This document shows, piece by piece, positions 61,586 to 64,000 of a DNA stretch of 64,000 nt. The stretch comes from an uncultured Lachnospiraceae bacterium (GTDB lineage: Bacteria > Bacillota > Clostridia > Lachnospirales > Lachnospiraceae): NCBI GenBank assembly GCA_947626435.1, contig CANQSB010000005.1, positions 62,001-126,000 of the forward strand, given 5' to 3'. Made by a program: the position numbers and the translations under genes. The notes beneath the pieces were generated by a model, which was given only the letters and a program-made list of their open reading frames with translations, ran no database searches and was not told the origin of the DNA. Positions within the stretch are counted from its first letter, which is position 1. Every line of letters starts with the position of its first letter.

Positions 61586-62437
61586 TTATTTCCTTTCATC
61601 ACGATAAACGATCAGGAACACATCTTCCAAATTGGGGGACACTTTTACGGCTCCTTCTGGATATGTTTCACTGTAAACACGCAGTACGGTTCCCATATCA
61701 GTCTGGCGTTCATATAGAATTTCATAGGATGACTGCACTTGGCTTCCGACAGGTATTTCAAAGACATTGCCGCTTAAAGAGGAACATATTTTTGTAGGAG
61801 CTTCGCAGCAAAGCAGCTTATGATTTTTCAGCAGAATAATCTTATCCGCGATTGTCTCAATGTCTGAAACAATATGCGTAGACAGGATTACAATTCGGTC
61901 TCCTGCCAGTGAATGAAGCATAGAGCGAAAACGCACCCGTTCTTTCGGATCAAGCCCTGCTGTCGGCTCGTCCAGTATAAGTAATTTCGGATCGTTGAGC
62001 AGAGCCTGTGCAATCCCAACCCTTTGAATCATGCCACCAGAAAACTGTTTCATCTTTTTATCCGCAGAATCCTTCAAATAAACCTTTTCAAGAAGCATAT
62101 CTATTTTTTTATCCGCGGTGCGTTTACTGATTCCTTTCAACGCCGCCATATAGCGAAGGAACTGCCGCGGAGAATAGTTTTTATAATATCCAAATTGCTG
62201 CGGCAGAAATCCGAGGATATTTCGATATCCCTCATCTAACTGGCGTATATCCGTACCGTCCCAAAGAATTTCACCTTTAGTTGGGAAAGAAAGAGTTGCA
62301 AGCATTTTCATCAAGGTGGTTTTTCCCGCTCCGTTAGGAGCCAGTAACCCATATACACCATGGTCAAATTCAATATTGATATTTTTTAATGCCGTGAAAT
62401 TACCATATTTTTTGGTGACATTATTTACTGACAGCAT
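61586..62437 (-). CDS. ABC transporter ATP-binding protein
   Basis: 283 residues. Walker A 'LLAPNGAGKTTLMKML', Q-loop 'LGFLPQQFGYY', signature 'QFSGGMIQRVGIAQAL', Walker B 'LLILDEPTAGLDP' and the switch His in 'ILSTHIVSDIE'. BcrA/CcmA-type exporter ATPase. GGGAGG precedes its start; overlaps the upstream membrane protein gene by 17 bases. Confidence 0.93.
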   Translation of the reverse strand: MLSVNNVTKKYGNFTALKNINIEFDHGVYGLLAPNGAGKTTLMKMLATLSFPTKGEILWDGTDIRQLDEGYRNILGFLPQQFGYYKNYSPRQFLRYMAALKGISKRTADKKIDMLLEKVYLKDSADKKMKQFSGGMIQRVGIAQALLNDPKLLILDEPTAGLDPKERVRFRSMLHSLAGDRIVILSTHIVSDIETIADKIILLKNHKLLCCEAPTKICSSLSGNVFEIPVGSQVQSSYEILYERQTDMGTVLRVYSETYPEGAVKVSPNLEDVFLIVYRDERK

Positions 62438-63167
62438 ATTCTTTTCCTCCCTTGCAAGCTATCATATAAATGTATAATGCTGCAAGATACAGCAGCAGCA
62501 ATACTGCGGTTACGGTGTACACAATAGTAATAGACAATTCCATAATAAATTTCTCTATGTGTTCATTAAAAAATATAAAGGCAATGCTGTTTGCGATAAT
62601 CCAAAGTAGGGGCGGTAAAATAAATGATTTTCGTCCCTTCCCCTTTAATTGGAAAAGAATGAGTAAAAGTCCATAGAGAAAAATGGCTGAAAATGAAATA
62701 CCCAGTAATCGCCAAAATAATATATCAGAGTGAAAGAAGCTGCGCTCTGAAAATAGTATAATGAAATTCAGGACAAGATTAAGGCTGCTGAAGTATAACA
62801 TTCTGAGAGCCGTTACTTGATACAGGTCAAAAAAACAGACCATTTTCATCTCATACATCTGCTGCTGGTATTCTTTCCATGCTGTTAAAAGATAAACAGC
62901 CATATATGCAAACGGAGAAGCAGCTAATAAAGAACAGCATAAAAAGTTATCATTTACCCTCCAGAGAACAACCCAGCCTATAAATGCCACCAACAGTCCT
63001 ATGAAAATACAGTCGCCCATATCAAAAAAAAGATATTTGGGGATACAGAAACGAAACACTGCTGTCAGTTTCCTTAATCTGTCATGTGGCGAAACAATTC
63101 CTTTTTCTATGATTTGCTGAATTGCAAGATTTTTTTTATCCTCCGATAACATCTCTATATTCATCAT
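62421..63167 (-). CDS. Membrane protein next to ECF sigma factor
   Basis: 248 residues with about six membrane helices after a 45-residue cytoplasmic start ('MLSEDKKNLAIQQIIEKG'). Overlaps the ECF sigma gene by 32 bases and precedes the ABC ATPase, so it could be the membrane-bound anti-sigma partner or a sensor, as in comparable operons; no zinc-anti-sigma motif is seen. Start set by AAGGAG before ATGATG. Confidence 0.78.
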   Translation of the reverse strand: MMNIEMLSEDKKNLAIQQIIEKGIVSPHDRLRKLTAVFRFCIPKYLFFDMGDCIFIGLLVAFIGWVVLWRVNDNFLCCSLLAASPFAYMAVYLLTAWKEYQQQMYEMKMVCFFDLYQVTALRMLYFSSLNLVLNFIILFSERSFFHSDILFWRLLGISFSAIFLYGLLLILFQLKGKGRKSFILPPLLWIIANSIAFIFFNEHIEKFIMELSITIVYTVTAVLLLLYLAALYIYMIACKGGKEYAVSK

Positions 63168-63696
63168 AAAACTCCTTTTTGATTTTTTTCTGCAGCCTAT
63201 AATAATAAGATTTTACGGTTCCTTCCGAAATGTCCAGACTTAGTGAAATCTGTTCAAACGTAAAATCACCATAAACATGAAGCCTGTAGACCTGCTGTAC
63301 GTTAAGCGGAAAACAGCTTACATAGGCTTCTATTTTATGCAACAGCTCTGATTGCACGATTTGCTGAGTAAAATCATTTTCATCTGTTGCCTCGGTTTCA
63401 TCTAATGCAATCATCTGCGGTACTTTTTTGCGGCGGTAATCTATAATTTTGTTTGTGGCAATATGATACAGCCACGTCCGAAAGGAAGCCTGTTCTTTTT
63501 TGTATGTCTTTATGGATCGCAGCATTGAAATGAATATTTCCTGTGTCAGATCATAGGTATCGGCGTTCCCGGATAGTTGACGGAATACGTATCTGTAAAT
63601 TTCGTCATAATAGGAACGGATTAAAAAGTCAGCGTCTTTTTTAGAGCCGAGTAATCTGATATTTCGGATCCATCTTATTTCTTCCTGTTCTTTCAA
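63136..63696 (-). CDS. ECF-type RNA polymerase sigma factor
   Basis: 186 residues, TTG start. Region 2 'YDLTQEIFISMLRSIKTYKKEQASFRTWLYHIATNKIIDYRR' and region 4 'VYGDFTFEQISLSLDISEGTVKSYYYRLQKKI' are clear; no region 3, so an extracytoplasmic-function sigma. First gene of the leftward operon sigma-membrane protein-ATPase-permease-permease, which it probably drives. It resembles the inducible exporter modules often carried on integrative elements of gut Firmicutes. Confidence 0.9.
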   Translation of the reverse strand: MKEQEEIRWIRNIRLLGSKKDADFLIRSYYDEIYRYVFRQLSGNADTYDLTQEIFISMLRSIKTYKKEQASFRTWLYHIATNKIIDYRRKKVPQMIALDETEATDENDFTQQIVQSELLHKIEAYVSCFPLNVQQVYRLHVYGDFTFEQISLSLDISEGTVKSYYYRLQKKIKKEFYDEYRDVIGG

Positions 63697-63796
63697 TGCT
63701 TGTTTCAGCCCCCTTTCTCTTTTTATATTCGTATCAAAACGTGAAAAAGTTGCATATAGTATAAAATTTTTAAATATTCAACGCAATATACATTGA

Positions 63797-64000
<204 letters not shown>

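Overview
The window looks like a chromosomal segment of an anaerobic, endospore-forming Clostridia, most likely a Lachnospiraceae. The grounds are the spoIIAA-spoIIAB-sigF operon, spoVAA-AB-AC, an oxygen-sensitive class III ribonucleotide reductase, two T-box leaders, strong GGAGG-type ribosome binding sites and moderate GC. I cannot name the species. I saw no rRNA, tRNA or CRISPR array.

Layout. 1-5.6 kb: glycogen/maltodextrin use (tail of a LacI regulator, glgP, malQ behind a palindromic LacI-type operator, and a second LacI regulator). 5.7-5.9 kb: a large fold-back element. 6.0-13.5 kb: UDP-glucose dehydrogenase, a TPR lipoprotein, nrdD with a C-terminal glutaredoxin-like domain behind a structured leader, pyrF, a small coiled-coil protein and a membrane-anchored C39-like peptidase. 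13.5-15.4 kb: a stand-alone TnpB-family protein that has lost all three RuvC catalytic acidic residues. 15.4-32.9 kb: a surface-glycan or flagellin-glycan cluster of large multidomain glycosyl-, glycerophospho- and methyl-transferases, LicD, radical SAM, racemase, HAD phosphatase and nucleotidyltransferase, ending with wecB, a pentulose-phosphate epimerase homolog and an IspD/TarI homolog. Much of it is AT-rich. A 12-base poly-G run splits one gene into two frames and looks like a phase-variation switch.

33-49 kb: an Rpn-family nuclease, a nitroreductase, the T-box-controlled aspS-gatC-gatA-gatB operon (indirect Asn-tRNA/Gln-tRNA synthesis), a histidine phosphatase, T-box-controlled valS, a FapA-like DUF342 protein, folC and a zinc-ribbon/TPR membrane protein. 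49.3-58 kb: spoIIA operon, an uncharacterised protein, a PHP-domain phosphoesterase, an Orn/Lys/Arg decarboxylase, a decayed AT-rich accessory patch, then spoVAA-AB-AC without spoVAD/AE. Two near-identical 116-bp hairpin repeats lie about 5.3 kb apart here. 58.3-64 kb: a PfkB sugar kinase, then a leftward ECF sigma/membrane protein/ABC transporter operon and the start of a large serine recombinase, probably the edge of an integrative element.

The two most interesting items are the poly-G contingency locus inside the glycan cluster (29355-29366) and the nuclease-dead TnpB homolog directly upstream of that cluster (13804-15138). RNA-guided repressors derived from dead TnpB are known elsewhere, and surface-glycan loci are classic targets of switching, so this 16-kb block is the best candidate for an undescribed regulated surface-variation system.
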